Assembly: GCF_002386345.1 (NCBI RefSeq)
Contig: NZ_CP023507.1
Location: 1,426,001 to 1,490,000, forward strand
Source of the DNA: Streptococcus oralis
GTDB taxonomy: Bacteria > Bacillota > Bacilli > Lactobacillales > Streptococcaceae
Direction of reading: 5' to 3'
Length of the DNA stretch: 64,000 nt
The notes under the pieces are model-generated. The model did not search any database and was not told where the DNA came from. It saw only the letters and a program-made list of their open reading frames with translations. Shown piece by piece: positions 55,466 through 64,000 of the stretch (positions are counted from its first letter, which is position 1; every line of letters starts with the position of its first letter). The position numbers and the translations under genes were made by a program.

Positions 55466-56158
55466 CTAGAGCACAGATTTCACCTGATTTCTCTTTTTCC
55501 ACCGTTTCTTGAACAAGATATCAAAAAGAACCAGAGCCAGTGAGAGGATGACGGACACAAGAAGATACTTTAACCACAAGGGCGCATCTGGAATAAAAGG
55601 TGTCTTGTTTAACAAACCATAATTTCCACCCGTCACCTGATTAACCCCAACTAGAAAGAGATTGAGAATAAAGGTATAGGCTACAATCATATATTTCTTG
55701 AGCAAGGTCTTGTCATAGTGATTCATCAAGTAAATCAAGGAATTCACTAGAAGGGCATAGTGCCCAATCAAAAATGAAAAACTGGTGATATGGGGGAAAT
55801 CATAGGGGTCAAAAACCGGGTAAACCAAAGCAAATATCGCTCCACTTGCTCCTAAGAGGGCAAAATATTGCTTGCTCCGCCATTTATCAGGCAAGAAAAC
55901 CACCGCAAACATAGCCAAACGGCAATGGTAAAATGGAAGGCTATTAGAAAATGGAATCCCAAAGCCAACATACCAACTATATAGGGCTAGTAACTGGAGG
56001 ATCTGAATCCCCTTAAACAAGCGGACAAATTTCGGATTTTTGTGATAAACAAGCGCTCCATAAATACAAAGCACTAAAGTAAGCATCATAATCCCATACC
56101 AAAAGAGGGAAATGGGAGGAGGAACCGTCTGAGATCTGGTGATAAATTGATGGAACAT
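55466..56158 (-). CDS. YwaF / TIGR02206 family membrane protein
   Basis: A 230-aa protein with about six to seven membrane segments evenly spread through the length. The LPFYHCRLAMFAV stretch (about 74-86) and SFLIGHYALLVNSLIYL (about 128-144) are the conserved core of the TIGR02206/YwaF family. The function of the family is not known. It is a single gene with its own promoter. Confidence 0.85.
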   Translation of the reverse strand: MFHQFITRSQTVPPPISLFWYGIMMLTLVLCIYGALVYHKNPKFVRLFKGIQILQLLALYSWYVGFGIPFSNSLPFYHCRLAMFAVVFLPDKWRSKQYFALLGASGAIFALVYPVFDPYDFPHITSFSFLIGHYALLVNSLIYLMNHYDKTLLKKYMIVAYTFILNLFLVGVNQVTGGNYGLLNKTPFIPDAPLWLKYLLVSVILSLALVLFDILFKKRWKKRNQVKSVL

Positions 56159-56201
56159 ATTTCTATCCTAACTCTTATTTTTTCTATTCTCTAGTTTAAC
56201 C

Positions 56202-56230
56202 ATTATAGCGAATTAAAAGCGATTTTTCAA
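56202..56230 (-). promoter_or_regulatory. Promoter of the ywaF-like gene
   Basis: On the minus strand TTGAAA (56225-56230) and TATAAT (56202-56207) with a 17-nt spacer, the same form as the prfC promoter. Confidence 0.75.
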
Positions 56231-56274
56231 TTTCTATTTCTTTTCAGTTTGGCTCCCTTATTTATAGGAAAATA

Positions 56275-56283
56275 TGGTAAAAT
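56275..56283 (+). promoter_or_regulatory. Extended -10 promoter of gatCAB
   Basis: The plus strand reads TGGTAAAAT, 40 nt before the gatC ATG; no clear -35. Confidence 0.6.
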
Positions 56284-56323
56284 AGAACAGACTAAAAATC
56301 ATCATTTCACGAAAGGATGCAAG

Positions 56324-56626
56324 ATGAAAATTACGCAAGAAGAGGTAACGCACGTTGCCAATCTTTCAAAATTAAGATTCTCTGAAGAAGAAACTGCTGC
56401 TTTTGCGACCACCCTGTCTAAGATTGTAGATATGGTTGAGTTGCTGGGCGAAGTCGACACAACTGGTGTCGCACCTACTACGACCATGGCTGACCGTAAG
56501 ACCGTACTCCGCCCTGATGTGGCTGAAGAAGGAACAGACCGTGACCGCTTGTTTAAAAACGTACCTGAAAAAGACAACTACTATATCAAGGTACCAGCTA
56601 TCCTAGATGATGGAGGAGATGCCTAA
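56324..56626 (+). CDS. gatC: Asp/Glu-tRNA amidotransferase subunit C
   Basis: GatC wraps around GatA and holds the GatCAB complex together; the enzyme turns Glu-tRNA(Gln) (and Asp-tRNA(Asn)) into the amidated forms. The 100-aa protein has [16 protein letters not shown] (about 7-22) and [11 protein letters not shown] and LRPDVAEEG toward the C-terminus. ATG at 56324 has AAAGGATG upstream; a longer frame reaches into the promoter and is rejected. Its stop and the gatA start share one base (TAATG). Confidence 0.96.
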   Translation: MKITQEEVTHVANLSKLRFSEEETAAFATTLSKIVDMVELLGEVDTTGVAPTTTMADRKTVLRPDVAEEGTDRDRLFKNVPEKDNYYIKVPAILDDGGDA

Positions 56627-58092
56627 TGACTTTTAATAACAAAACTATTGAAGACTTGCACAATCTCCTTGTCTCTAAGGAGATTTCAGCAACTGAATTG
56701 ACCCAAGCCACGCTTGAAGATATCAAGTCTCGCGAGACAGCTATTAACGCTTTTGTTACCATCGCTGAAGAACAAGCCCTTGCTCAAGCTAAGGCTATTG
56801 ATGAAGCTGGAATTGACGCGGACAATGTCCTTTCAGGAATTCCACTGGCAGTTAAGGATAATATCTCTACAGACAGTATCCTCACAACTGCAGCCTCAAA
56901 AATGCTCTACAACTACGAGCCTATCTTTGATGCGACAGCCGTTGCCAATGCAAAAGCCAAGGGCATGATTGTTGTCGGAAAGACCAACATGGACGAGTTT
57001 GCCATGGGTGGTTCTGGTGAGACTTCTCATTACGGTGCCACTAAAAATGCTTGGGACCACAGCAAGGTTCCTGGTGGTTCATCAAGTGGTTCTGCTGCAG
57101 CTGTAGCGTCAGGGCAAGTCCGCTTGTCACTCGGTTCTGATACTGGTGGTTCCATCCGCCAACCTGCCGCCTTCAACGGGATTGTTGGTCTCAAACCAAC
57201 CTACGGAACGGTTTCTCGTTTCGGTCTCATTGCCTTTGGTAGCTCTCTAGATCAAATCGGACCTTTTGCACCTACTGTTAAGGAAAATGCTCTCTTGCTC
57301 AACGCTATTGCCAGCGAAGATGTCAAAGATTCTACTTCTGCTCCTGTCCGCATTGCCGACTTTACTTCAAAAATTGGTCAAGACATCAAAGGAATGAAAA
57401 TTGCTTTGCCTAAGGAATACCTTGGTGAAGGGATTGACCCAGAGGTTAAGGAAACCATTCTAAATGCAGCCAAACACTTTGAAAAACTTGGTGCTATCGT
57501 CGAAGAAGTCAGCCTTCCTCACTCTAAATACGGTGTTGCCGTTTACTACATTATCGCTTCATCAGAAGCCTCATCAAACTTGCAACGCTTTGACGGTATC
57601 CGTTACGGCTACCGCGCAGAAGATGCAAGCAACCTTGATGAAATCTATGTAAACAGCCGTAGCCAAGGTTTCGGTGAAGAGGTGAAACGCCGTATCATGC
57701 TTGGAACATTTAGCCTTTCATCAGGTTACTATGATGCCTATTACAAGAAGGCTGGTCAGGTCCGTACCCTCATCATTCAAGATTTCGAAAACGTCTTTGC
57801 GGATTACGACTTGATTTTGGGACCAACTGCTCCAAGCGTTGCCTATGACTTGGACTCCCTCAACCATGACCCCGTTGCCATGTACTTGGCTGACCTTTTG
57901 ACCATCCCAGTCAACTTAGCTGGTCTTCCAGGAATTTCGATTCCTGCTGGATTTGCTCAAGGTCTACCAGTCGGTCTCCAATTGATCGGTCCTAAATACT
58001 CTGAGGAAACCATTTACCAAGCTGCTGCTGCCTTTGAAGCAACAACAGACTACCACAAACAACAACCCGTGATTTTTGGAGGTGACAACTAA
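56626..58092 (+). CDS. gatA: Asp/Glu-tRNA amidotransferase subunit A
   Basis: GatA releases ammonia from glutamine for transamidation. The 488-aa amidase-signature protein has [10 protein letters not shown] (catalytic Lys, about 74-83), [15 protein letters not shown] (cis-Ser, about 150-164) and [11 protein letters not shown] (nucleophile Ser, about 170-180). Coupled to gatC and gatB by TAATG overlaps on both sides. Full length. Confidence 0.97.
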   Translation: MTFNNKTIEDLHNLLVSKEISATELTQATLEDIKSRETAINAFVTIAEEQALAQAKAIDEAGIDADNVLSGIPLAVKDNISTDSILTTAASKMLYNYEPIFDATAVANAKAKGMIVVGKTNMDEFAMGGSGETSHYGATKNAWDHSKVPGGSSSGSAAAVASGQVRLSLGSDTGGSIRQPAAFNGIVGLKPTYGTVSRFGLIAFGSSLDQIGPFAPTVKENALLLNAIASEDVKDSTSAPVRIADFTSKIGQDIKGMKIALPKEYLGEGIDPEVKETILNAAKHFEKLGAIVEEVSLPHSKYGVAVYYIIASSEASSNLQRFDGIRYGYRAEDASNLDEIYVNSRSQGFGEEVKRRIMLGTFSLSSGYYDAYYKKAGQVRTLIIQDFENVFADYDLILGPTAPSVAYDLDSLNHDPVAMYLADLLTIPVNLAGLPGISIPAGFAQGLPVGLQLIGPKYSEETIYQAAAAFEATTDYHKQQPVIFGGDN

Positions 58093-59537
58093 TGAACTTT
58101 GAAACAGTCATTGGACTTGAAGTCCACGTAGAGCTCAACACCAATTCAAAAATCTTCTCACCTACTTCTGCTCACTTTGGAAATGACCAAAATGCCAACA
58201 CTAACGTGATTGACTGGTCTTTCCCAGGAGTACTTCCGGTTCTCAATAAAGGGGTTGTCGATGCTGGTATCAAGGCTGCTCTTGCCCTCAACATGGACAT
58301 CCACAAAAAGATGCATTTTGACCGCAAGAACTACTTCTATCCTGATAATCCAAAAGCCTACCAAATTTCTCAATTTGATGAGCCAATCGGCTACAACGGC
58401 TGGATTGAAGTGGAGCTAGAAGACGGTACGACTAAGAAAATCGGTATCGAACGTGCTCACCTAGAGGAAGATGCTGGTAAAAACACCCACGGTACAGATG
58501 GTTACTCTTATGTTGACCTCAACCGCCAAGGGGTACCATTGATTGAGATTGTATCTGAGGCTGACATGCGCTCGCCAGAAGAAGCCTATGCTTATCTAAC
58601 TGCCCTCAAGGAAGTCATCCAGTACGCTGGTATTTCTGACGTTAAGATGGAAGAAGGTTCGATGCGTGTGGATGCTAACATCTCCCTTCGCCCTTATGGT
58701 CAAGAAAAATTCGGTACCAAGACTGAGTTGAAAAACCTCAACTCCTTCTCTAACGTCCGTAAAGGGCTTGAATACGAAGTCCAACGCCAGTCTGAAATCC
58801 TTCGCTCAGGTGGTCAAATCCGCCAAGAAACACGTCGTTACGATGAAGCCAACAAGGCAACCATCCTCATGCGTGTCAAAGAAGGTGCTGCAGACTACCG
58901 CTACTTCCCAGAACCAGACCTACCTCTCTTTGAAATCTCAGATGAGTGGATTGAGGAAATGCGTACAGAATTGCCAGAGTTTCCAAAAGAACGCCGTGCG
59001 CGCTACGTATCTGACCTTGGCTTGTCAGACTACGATGCTAGCCAGTTGACTGCAAACAAAGTCACTTCTGACTTCTTTGAAAAAGCTGTTGCCCTCGGTG
59101 GCGATGCCAAACAAGTCTCTAACTGGCTCCAAGGTGAAGTTGCTCAGTTCTTGAATGCTGAAGGCAAAACACTGGAACAAATCGAATTAACACCAGAAAA
59201 CTTGGTAGAAATGATTGCCATCATCGAAGACGGCACGATCTCTTCTAAGATTGCCAAGAAAGTCTTTGTCCACCTGGCTAAAAATGGCGGTGGCGCGCGT
59301 GAATACGTGGAAAAAGCAGGCTTGGTGCAAATCTCTGATCCAGATGTTCTGATTCCAATCATCCATCAAGTCTTTGCGGATAACGAAGCTGCCGTTGCCG
59401 ACTTCAAATCAGGTAAACGCAACGCAGACAAGGCCTTCACAGGATTCCTTATGAAGGCAACTAAAGGCCAAGCCAACCCACAAGTTGCCCTTAAACTGCT
59501 TGCACAGGAATTGGCGAAATTGAAAGAAAGTGAGTAA
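58092..59537 (+). CDS. gatB: Asp/Glu-tRNA amidotransferase subunit B
   Basis: GatB binds the tRNA and activates the glutamyl or aspartyl side chain with ATP. The 481-aa protein has [15 protein letters not shown] at the start, [15 protein letters not shown] (about 143-157), the [14 protein letters not shown] stretch (about 185-198) and the C-terminal helical YqeY-like tail (about 410-481). Last gene of the gatCAB operon; no clear terminator follows before the next plus-strand gene. Confidence 0.97.
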   Translation: MNFETVIGLEVHVELNTNSKIFSPTSAHFGNDQNANTNVIDWSFPGVLPVLNKGVVDAGIKAALALNMDIHKKMHFDRKNYFYPDNPKAYQISQFDEPIGYNGWIEVELEDGTTKKIGIERAHLEEDAGKNTHGTDGYSYVDLNRQGVPLIEIVSEADMRSPEEAYAYLTALKEVIQYAGISDVKMEEGSMRVDANISLRPYGQEKFGTKTELKNLNSFSNVRKGLEYEVQRQSEILRSGGQIRQETRRYDEANKATILMRVKEGAADYRYFPEPDLPLFEISDEWIEEMRTELPEFPKERRARYVSDLGLSDYDASQLTANKVTSDFFEKAVALGGDAKQVSNWLQGEVAQFLNAEGKTLEQIELTPENLVEMIAIIEDGTISSKIAKKVFVHLAKNGGGAREYVEKAGLVQISDPDVLIPIIHQVFADNEAAVADFKSGKRNADKAFTGFLMKATKGQANPQVALKLLAQELAKLKESE

Positions 59538-59599
59538 TTCTCTAGTAGCCACCCAGTAGTCTAACCAACTACCCTTTCAATCATATAGTTAGGAGACAC

Positions 59600-60556
59600 A
59601 TGAAAAAGTTTTACGCTCTTTTAATGACCTGTTTATTACTTGTTTTTCTATCCGTGCCTCAAATCGTTGATGCGGGTGTCGGACATTCCAGAAGTGGAGG
59701 AAGCAGCCGCAGTAGCTCCAGAAGTAGTAGCCGCTCAGGTGGAGGTGGAAGTCGTTCTGGTGGCTCATCCTACCACTACTACCGCTCTGGATATGGATCA
59801 TCCTCTGACAGTTCTGCTAGCTCTCCCTATCTAGGATTTATGTTCATATTAGTCGGAGGAATCATACTAGTTGTTATCGTCAAATCCTTGCAGAATAAGT
59901 CTGGAGATTCGAGTTCAACCGACACTAGTAATGATTCTCAAACGCTCCATCGTCGAGTTGAACACAACACACTGGCCATTAGTCGTGTGAAATACGGAGA
60001 TCCAAACTTTGACGCGGAAGCTTTCACATCTTGGGTTAAGGAAGTCTACCTTAAATTGCAGGTTGCCTGGACTGAGAAAAATTGGAACTCTGTCCGCGCT
60101 TTAGAAAGTACCAGTCTCTACTCCCAACACAGTGCCCAACTCGAAGACCATATTCGTGCTAAAACAACCAATGTTTTAGAGAAAGTTTGTATCGAAAATG
60201 TTCGCATCAAGGAGTTTATTGAAAATCCAGACGGAAACGATACCTTAGTGGTGATTCTATCATCAATTTTACGAGACTATGTCATTGACGATGAGACTCG
60301 CCGTGTTCTTGAAGGAGATCCTAAAAAAGATCTCTTCACCGTGTATCAATTGAACTTTATCCGTCAACACGGTAGCCAAACGCAAGCAGTCAATCCAGAC
60401 CAAGTTGTGAGCGACCACTGTCCAAACTGTGGCGCCCCATTGAAAATCTCTGCAGTTAGCGAGTGCGACTACTGTGGTGCCAATCTCTCACGCAGTCCAA
60501 ACCAATGGGTACTCGATACCTATGATGTTGTGGATGAAGACGAGCTTTATAATTAG
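59600..60556 (+). CDS. Exported or membrane Tim44-like protein with zinc ribbon
   Basis: A 318-aa protein. Residues 1-26 are a signal-like segment (MKKFYALLMTCLLLVFLSVP). Residues about 28-75 are a Ser/Gly/Arg-rich low-complexity stretch, and about 80-97 a membrane segment (LGFMFILVGGIILVVIV). Residues about 120-255 form a Tim44-like domain (FDAEAFTSWVKEVYLKLQVAWTEKN), and about 270-292 a zinc ribbon CPNCGAP...CDYCGA. Similar proteins are annotated as zinc-ribbon, Tim44-like transport proteins. It lies 8 nt before the SPFH gene, with AGGAG before its own ATG. The pair recalls the Bacillus ydjGHI membrane-stress genes; that link is inference. Confidence 0.8.
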   Translation: MKKFYALLMTCLLLVFLSVPQIVDAGVGHSRSGGSSRSSSRSSSRSGGGGSRSGGSSYHYYRSGYGSSSDSSASSPYLGFMFILVGGIILVVIVKSLQNKSGDSSSTDTSNDSQTLHRRVEHNTLAISRVKYGDPNFDAEAFTSWVKEVYLKLQVAWTEKNWNSVRALESTSLYSQHSAQLEDHIRAKTTNVLEKVCIENVRIKEFIENPDGNDTLVVILSSILRDYVIDDETRRVLEGDPKKDLFTVYQLNFIRQHGSQTQAVNPDQVVSDHCPNCGAPLKISAVSECDYCGANLSRSPNQWVLDTYDVVDEDELYN

Positions 60557-60564
60557 GAGGAATT

Positions 60565-61692
60565 ATGGGATTTATACGTGCAGCCTTATCAGCAGGCTTA
60601 AATAGTTTTAATGATAGTAAATTCAAGGAAGCCATTGTCCTTCCAGATAATGTCTCTGGCGACGCCTTGGCCGTCAAGGGACAATTACTCACAAAAGACC
60701 CAGATGGACGTTCTCGTCACAGCAATCAAAATACTGGACTCTTGTCGGATGGCAGTGTGGTTATCGTTCCCCAAGGCTATACCGCTCTTTTGGTAAACAA
60801 CGGTACCTTCCTTGGTGAAGTTCTCGAAGCTGGTAGCCACGAATGGCAAGCTGGTGATAACGCCTGGCTCCTTGAAAAAGGTGGTTTAAAAGGCACTTGG
60901 GAAAACTTTAAAAACCGTTTCTCTTTTGGTGGACAAGTCATCACCCAACAAGAAATTATCTTTATCCGCATGCAACCTATTGCAGGTAATAAGTTCGGCA
61001 CACAAAATGCGGTCGAATATTTCAGCGAACGTTATCAACAACTGCTTAACATCCGTTTCTATGGCTTGTTTGATGTAAAAATAGCAGATCCAGTCCTCTT
61101 CTACGTGAGCTCTGTTAGCCGTCAAATTACTGACGGACAGCCATTTACTCTCCAAGATGTAGCTCAAGGAACGCTCCGTCAAAATATCGCACCGAAAATC
61201 GCGATTGCCATTGCCAAATATACCAACGAAAACAAGGTTGATATCTATAGCCTCAATGCCAACCAAGACACCTTTAACGAACTCGCTAAACAAGAGGTCA
61301 ACAAGGTTTGGACAGGCCTCTACGGGATTGAAGCAACTAATATCTTGCTTGAAGACCTCAGCTACGACCAAGAAAGTCTTGATATCGTTCGCAAGCTTGA
61401 TAGTGAGCTCGTGGCAATGAAGTACAACACGATTGAAATCGAAGAACGCCGTGCGCGTAACGAAGCACTCATTGCTGCAGCTTCCAACGAAGGAAATGGC
61501 AATGGGATGAACATGTTTATGGGCATGAATCTTGGCCAAACTCTCGGTGGTCAACTAAGCCAACAAGTTCAAAATCAAGCACCGGCTCAAAATACTGGGC
61601 AAACTGCCAGCAAGAATTTTTACATCGAAGTCGATGGAAAATACGTCCTCGTTACTAAAGACGAAGATGGAAATATCGTACCAGTCAACTAA
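60565..61692 (+). CDS. SPFH-domain protein (YdjI / virion-core-like)
   Basis: A 375-aa cytoplasmic protein. Residues about 30-290 form an SPFH (band-7-like) domain of the YdjI type, with VIVPQGYTALLVNNGTFLGEV (about 70-90) and FYGLFDVKIADPVLFY (about 167-182). A coiled stretch EIEERRARNEALIAAA is followed by a Gly/Asn/Met-rich loop (GNGNGMNMFMGMNLG) and a C-terminal short repeat-like beta domain (FYIEVDGKYVLVTKDEDGN). AGGAGG precedes ATG. It follows the Tim44-like gene by 8 nt, so the two probably act together at the membrane. Confidence 0.85.
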   Translation: MGFIRAALSAGLNSFNDSKFKEAIVLPDNVSGDALAVKGQLLTKDPDGRSRHSNQNTGLLSDGSVVIVPQGYTALLVNNGTFLGEVLEAGSHEWQAGDNAWLLEKGGLKGTWENFKNRFSFGGQVITQQEIIFIRMQPIAGNKFGTQNAVEYFSERYQQLLNIRFYGLFDVKIADPVLFYVSSVSRQITDGQPFTLQDVAQGTLRQNIAPKIAIAIAKYTNENKVDIYSLNANQDTFNELAKQEVNKVWTGLYGIEATNILLEDLSYDQESLDIVRKLDSELVAMKYNTIEIEERRARNEALIAAASNEGNGNGMNMFMGMNLGQTLGGQLSQQVQNQAPAQNTGQTASKNFYIEVDGKYVLVTKDEDGNIVPVN

Positions 61693-61710
61693 TTAAGCTC
61701 CTTCTGATAT

Positions 61711-61739
61711 TTGAGTAATGTTGTCTTTTATGGTACAAT
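61711..61739 (+). promoter_or_regulatory. Promoter of efp-asp23-nusB
   Basis: TTGAGT (61711-61716) and extended -10 TGGTACAAT (box 61734-61739) with a 17-nt spacer. Confidence 0.75.
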
Positions 61740-61773
61740 AAAGAGTAAATTATTTTATTAAAGAGGTAAAAAC

Positions 61774-62334
61774 ATGATTGAAGCAAGTAAATTAAAGGCT
61801 GGTATGACCTTTGAAACAGCTGACGGAAAATTGATCCGCGTTTTGGAAGCTAGCCACCACAAACCAGGTAAAGGAAATACCATCATGCGTATGAAATTGC
61901 GTGATGTCCGTACTGGTTCTACATTTGACACAAGCTACCGTCCAGAGGAAAAATTTGAACAAGCTATCATCGAGACTGTCCCAGCTCAATACTTGTACAA
62001 AATGGATGACACAGCCTACTTCATGAATACAGAAACTTACGACCAATACGAAATCCCTGTAGTCAACGTTGAAAACGAATTGCTTTACATCCTTGAAAAC
62101 TCAGATGTGAAGATCCAATTCTACGGAACTGAAGTGATTGGTGTCACCGTTCCTACTACTGTTGAATTGACAGTTGCAGAAACTCAACCATCTATCAAAG
62201 GTGCTACGGTTACAGGTTCTGGTAAACCAGCAACGATGGAAACTGGACTTGTCGTAAACGTTCCAGACTTCATCGAAGCAGGACAAAAACTCGTTATCAA
62301 CACTGCAGAAGGAACTTACGTTTCTCGTGCCTAA
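61774..62334 (+). CDS. efp: Elongation factor P
   Basis: EF-P rescues ribosomes stalled at proline runs. The 186-aa three-domain protein has the N-terminal KOW-like domain with the modified-lysine loop HHKPGKGN (about 28-35; lysine at 33), the OB domain with [19 protein letters not shown], and the C-terminal signature [23 protein letters not shown] (about 148-170). AAAGAGG precedes ATG. First gene of the efp-asp23-nusB unit. Confidence 0.97.
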
Positions 62335-62355
62335 TCTCTAGAAAGAGGTCATTCT

Positions 62356-62745
62356 ATGGGAATTGAAGAACAACTTGGCGAAATTGTTATCGCCCCACGT
62401 GTACTTGAAAAAATCATTGCTATTGCTACTGCAAAAGTAGAGGGTGTTCACTCTTTTTCAAACAAATCAGTATCTGATACCCTCTCAAAACTTTCACTCG
62501 GCCGTGGCGTTTATCTAAAAAACGTGGACGAAGAACTCACAGCTGATATCTACCTCTACCTAGAGTACGGAGTAAAAGTTCCTAAAGTAGCGGTTGCTAT
62601 CCAGAAAGCGGTCAAAGATGCCGTCCGTAATATGGCTGATGTAGAACTCGCTGCTATCAATATTCACGTTGCAGGTATCGTTCCAGATAAAACACCAAAA
62701 CCAGAATTGAAAGATCTATTTGACGAGGACTTCCTCAATGACTAG
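62356..62745 (+). CDS. Asp23/Gls24 family envelope stress-response protein
   Basis: A 129-aa protein: GEIVIAPRVLEKIIAIATAKVEGVHSF (about 7-33), GRGVYLKNVDEELTADIYLYLEYGVKVPKVA and IQKAVKDAVRNMADVELAAINIHVAGI. This is the complete Asp23/YqhY domain. In Bacillus the homologous yqhY is in the same efp-nusB setting and is tied to fatty-acid and envelope homeostasis. GAAAGAGG precedes ATG. The end overlaps nusB by 8 nt. Confidence 0.93.
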   Translation: MGIEEQLGEIVIAPRVLEKIIAIATAKVEGVHSFSNKSVSDTLSKLSLGRGVYLKNVDEELTADIYLYLEYGVKVPKVAVAIQKAVKDAVRNMADVELAAINIHVAGIVPDKTPKPELKDLFDEDFLND

Positions 62746-63160
62746 TCCACTATTAGAATCTAGACGCCAACTCCGTAAATGCGCTTTTCAAGCACTCATG
62801 AGTCTTGAGTTCGGTACGGATGTCGAAACTGCTTGTCGTTTCGCCTATACTCATGATCGTGAAGATACGGATGTGCAACTTCCAGCCTTTTTGACAGAGC
62901 TAGTTTCTGGTGTTCAAGCTAAAAAGGAAGAACTAGACAAGCAAATCACACAGCATTTAAAAGCAGGTTGGACCATCGAGCGTTTAACACTCGTGGAGAG
63001 AAACCTCCTTCGCTTGGGAGTCTTTGAAATCACTTCATTTGACACTCCACAGTTGGTTGCTGTTAACGAAGCTATCGAGCTTGCAAAGGACTTCTCAGAT
63101 CAAAAATCTGCCCGTTTTATCAACGGACTACTCAGCCAGTTTGTAACAGAAGAACAGTAA
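62738..63160 (+). CDS. nusB: Transcription antitermination factor NusB
   Basis: NusB with NusE binds boxA RNA and supports rRNA transcription. The 140-aa all-helical protein has SRRQLRKCAFQALMSLEFG (about 8-26), the LTLVERNLLRLGVFE stretch (about 90-104) and NEAIELAKDFSDQKSARFINGLL (about 113-135). ATG at 62738 (MTSPLLES) is the family start and overlaps the asp23-type stop by 8 nt. Confidence 0.96.
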   Translation: MTSPLLESRRQLRKCAFQALMSLEFGTDVETACRFAYTHDREDTDVQLPAFLTELVSGVQAKKEELDKQITQHLKAGWTIERLTLVERNLLRLGVFEITSFDTPQLVAVNEAIELAKDFSDQKSARFINGLLSQFVTEEQ

Positions 63161-63164
63161 AAAG

Positions 63165-63196
63165 AAAAAGTGTTTGATAGATATCAAACACTTTTT
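63165..63196. terminator. Terminator between nusB and the CPBP gene
   Basis: A perfect 15-bp stem AAAAAGTGTTTGATA / TATCAAACACTTTTT with a 2-nt loop; it can serve both convergent genes. Confidence 0.85.
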
Positions 63197-63209
63197 TCTT
63201 TACTTCCTA

Positions 63210-63911
63210 CTATCTAAAAATCAAATAATAAATATAAAATAAGATTGACGGAGCATAGGGAATAACATTATAGAAACTATGACAAACAATGGTAAATCGA
63301 AGACTGCCTGTAACTCGATAAGCAACTGCAAATAGAAGACCGAGAATACTATAAATGATGAGACTGATGGGATCACGATGGGATAGAACCAAGTGACTGA
63401 GCCCGAAGATGAAAGAAGACAAGATCACATCCAAATAAAACTCCGACTTCGGAAAGAAAGTATTCATAAAATAACCCCTATAGATTGTCTCCTCAACAAC
63501 AGGTACAATCGAAATGTTAAATATTAAAAATATAAGACTTGATAGAGTCGTTTCTCTTCCGTTTGAGTAAAGTTCTGAAAGAAGGTCTTGGAAAATAAAG
63601 CTATGGTCAATTAATCGAATATTCTGCATTCTAAATCCATTTAAAAAAGAATAGATAAGAAAACAAGCCACTAAGAAAGCGAGATAAGACCAGCGCCAAC
63701 TCTTTTTCTCGAAGATAAAGAGCATCTTCTTCTTTTTCAACCACAAAACGAATAAAAAGAAAATAAGTAACACTTCTCCAACTAGGAAGATTATATAGCT
63801 GTCCATTCCTAAACCAAAGGTCCTAGCTAGAGTTATAGCCCCTAATGGAGTTAAATAAATGTACAGGAACATTAAAATCATACAGATTCCTAAATGTATT
63901 GTCTTTTTCAT
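63210..63911 (-). CDS. CPBP-family intramembrane metalloprotease
   Basis: A 233-aa protein with about seven membrane segments. The catalytic motifs of the CPBP (Abi, Rce1-like) family are visible: EETIYRGYF (EExxxR, about 141-149) and FGLSHLVLSH (FxxxH, about 171-180). Family members in streptococci are often linked to bacteriocin immunity or surface-protein processing. I chose the ATG at 63911 with AGGAG; the longer frame upstream has no site. It is a single gene facing nusB. Substrate unknown. Confidence 0.88.
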   Translation of the reverse strand: MKKTIHLGICMILMFLYIYLTPLGAITLARTFGLGMDSYIIFLVGEVLLIFFLFVLWLKKKKMLFIFEKKSWRWSYLAFLVACFLIYSFLNGFRMQNIRLIDHSFIFQDLLSELYSNGRETTLSSLIFLIFNISIVPVVEETIYRGYFMNTFFPKSEFYLDVILSSFIFGLSHLVLSHRDPISLIIYSILGLLFAVAYRVTGSLRFTIVCHSFYNVIPYAPSILFYIYYLIFR

Positions 63912-64000
63912 TCTTTCTCTCCTAATGGTAAACTCTCTATTAGGGCAATATAGAGGATAGACCATTGATTGTTTTTCTTATTTATCTAGAGTATTCATGT

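Noticed and set aside
60886..61554. A 222-codon minus-strand open frame opposite the SPFH gene
   Set aside because: It is antisense to a well-supported gene with good ribosome site and conserved domains.

Overview
The window looks like a chromosome segment of a mitis-group Streptococcus (S. mitis / S. oralis / S. pneumoniae relatives). The evidence is low GC, AGGAG ribosome sites, many extended -10 promoters (TGnTATAAT), a BOX-type intergenic repeat, and a housekeeping gene order (scrKABR, mvaAS, thrE pair, stkP-phpP-rsmB-fmt-priA-rpoZ-gmk, rny, yefM-yoeB, tmcAL, rsfS-yqeK-nadD-yhbY-yqeH-yqeG) that I remember as the pneumococcal order. The species is inferred and was not searched.

Region 1 (1-16.5 kb, almost all minus strand) is an accessory defence island. 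Read 5'->3' on the minus strand it holds: a superfamily-2 helicase with two membrane segments; hsdR; a small membrane protein; a DUF6261-like protein; a large YobI/KAP-like membrane P-loop NTPase; hsdS; a HAD phosphatase; a protein with PD-(D/E)XK/RecB-like motifs; hsdM; a terminator; and a HigB/HigA-type toxin-antitoxin pair whose antitoxin runs off the window edge. The type I restriction-modification genes are thus separated by six accessory genes, which I consider the best candidate for an undescribed composite system.

Region 2 (16.6-27.2 kb) is metabolic: a VTT/TVP38 membrane protein, the divergent sucrose locus scrA / scrB-scrR with scrK and three LacI-type operators, a BOX element, the mevalonate pair mvaS-mvaA and a split threonine/serine exporter.

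Region 3 (27.2-38.3 kb) is the StkP kinase / PhpP phosphatase operon followed upstream by rsmB, fmt, priA, rpoZ, gmk and then rny. It carries one insertion on the plus strand: a Jag-N / membrane / DUF4839 fusion protein between gmk and rny. StkP here has three PASTA domains and a QGN-repeat tail.

Region 4 (38.4-48.5 kb) holds an isolated KAP-like membrane NTPase, the YefM/YoeB toxin-antitoxin cassette (flanked by a 19-nt direct repeat containing two terminators), tmcAL, a methyltransferase, and the ribosome/NAD genes rsfS to yqeG, then CorA and MscS transporters.

Region 5 (48.6-64 kb) has SstT, an ArAE-family protein, an orphan array of four immunity-type genes, prfC, ywaF, gatCAB, a Tim44-like / SPFH pair, efp-asp23-nusB and a CPBP protease.

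Several intergenic regions (17.28-17.44, 42.95-43.04, 45.10-45.26 and 53.45-53.77 kb) contain nested or tandem perfect hairpins of 10-11 bp. In the last one, two tandem copies differ by compensatory base changes. No rRNA, tRNA, CRISPR array or transposase was seen.
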